The notes below the pieces were generated by a model. That model ran no database searches, had not been told where the DNA came from, and saw only the letters and a list, made by a program, of their open reading frames with translations. A stretch of DNA of 64,000 bases from Halarcobacter mediterraneus (GTDB lineage: Bacteria; Campylobacterota; Campylobacteria; Campylobacterales; Arcobacteraceae), in the NCBI RefSeq assembly GCF_004116625.1, contig NZ_NXIE01000004.1:231158-295157 (forward strand), written 5' to 3'. Below, piece after piece: positions 63,543 to 64,000 of the stretch (its first letter is position 1; each line of letters begins with the position of its first letter). The position numbers and the translations under genes are program-made.

Positions 63543-64000
63543 TTAAAACACCCAACCAGCTTGAAATATAAACTTAGAGTTGTAGTCTTCTTCACTTTCA
63601 ATGTCAGAATTACCAAGTTTATAAGCTAAATGAGCATTTATAAAAAAGTCTTTAAAATAAGCATAATATCCTAAACCAATATCTTGATATGTTTTACTTG
63701 GCTCATTAGAGATTTCTTTACTCATCTTAACTTTTGCAATATCATAAAAAATACTAAGTTTAGAATTTAAACCTTTGAAATTTGGTAGGTTATAAAAAAG
63801 TTCAGTGTTAAAAATATATCCATTTTCAGCACTTTGCTCCCCTTGAGGATATAGTTTCACTCCATTTATACCTCCAATACTTAAATCCTGACTTCCATCT
63901 AAATTCTTATTTCCTAAAGCATATTGAAGCTGTAAAGAGTTCTTCCAACTAAAATATTTATTTATATTTAGGTTTTGATTTACTTCAAGATTTACTTTAG
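63543..64000 (-). CDS. C-terminal part of a two-partner secretion transporter (ShlB/FhaC family)
   Basis: The open frame runs off the right edge; 152 residues remain. They show alternating outer-membrane strands. The pattern LSIGGINGVKLYPQGEQSAENGY is the ShlB/FhaC sheet motif, where the VRGY-like element reads VKLYP. Later strands are IFNTELFYNLP and the final aromatic QAGWVF, a classical last strand with terminal Phe for BAM insertion. Such barrels export one large TpsA adhesin or haemolysin, probably encoded nearby outside the window. Internal GTG 63860 is not the start. Confidence 0.8.
   Translation of the reverse strand, partial: KVNLEVNQNLNINKYFSWKNSLQLQYALGNKNLDGSQDLSIGGINGVKLYPQGEQSAENGYIFNTELFYNLPNFKGLNSKLSIFYDIAKVKMSKEISNEPSKTYQDIGLGYYAYFKDFFINAHLAYKLGNSDIESEEDYNSKFIFQAGWVF

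Noticed and set aside
1..64000. CRISPR array, prophage or plasmid origin.
   Set aside because: No regularly spaced direct repeats, phage structural genes, integrase or replication initiator were seen.

Overview
The window looks like a chromosome segment of a Campylobacterota bacterium, most likely an Arcobacter-type organism. The DNA is very AT-rich, genes are packed with short overlaps, and two landmarks are typical: a Sap-type surface-layer secretion locus like that of Campylobacter fetus, and housekeeping genes (rpmB, argJ, gyrA, asd, hemE) beside lipopolysaccharide (LPS) heptose genes. This assignment is an inference from gene content; there is no rRNA here.

Layout. 1-3.9 kb: end of an unknown gene, a small toxin-antitoxin (TA) pair with a shortened toxin, heptosyltransferase waaF, a DUF234 ATPase and a nucleotidyltransferase-fold protein. 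4.0-18.6 kb: a long plus-strand polysaccharide operon with manC, an ABC exporter (Wzm/Wzt type), glycosyltransferases, acyltransferases and two methyltransferases, one carrying a coiled coil and a DUF4214 domain. 18.7-27.2 kb: surface proteins without signal peptides. These are a 981-residue Ca-binding candidate S-layer protein behind a structured leader, three minus-strand DUF4214 proteins, a YefM-YoeB module bracketed by small RAYT-like hairpins, and a trypsin-like protease. 27.3-37.5 kb: sapCDEF followed without a break by gmd, rmd, a glycosyltransferase and a priming sugar transferase. 37.6-43.4 kb: LPS heptose genes hldD, hldE and gmhA interleaved with three TA-like modules, then a glycosyltransferase. 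43.4-53.5 kb: periplasmic DNA ligase (minus strand), then housekeeping genes. 53.5-64 kb: two identical tRNA-Asn genes, MOSC, LysE plus AraC, SelO, the tesA-ybbA-ybbP set, a TerB/DnaJ protein, an RraA-like protein, and the end of a two-partner secretion transporter.

How it fits together. ManC, Gmd and Rmd would make GDP-D-rhamnose. The GT4 enzymes would build a D-rhamnose/mannose-type O-chain, the candidate chain terminator would cap it, and Wzm/Wzt would export it. SapDEF would secrete the cysteine-free DUF4214 proteins, which could coat that LPS.

Most unusual point: the sapC gene is an in-frame fusion. A complete RAYT (Y1/HUH) transposase-like domain has lost the HUH histidines and the catalytic tyrosine and is joined through its RGRPKK tail to SapC. 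I propose it is a domesticated nucleic-acid-binding regulator of the S-layer system. Candidate targets nearby are the leader of the S-layer gene, which can form two mutually exclusive stems, and the GTCAG-loop hairpins next to the operon.
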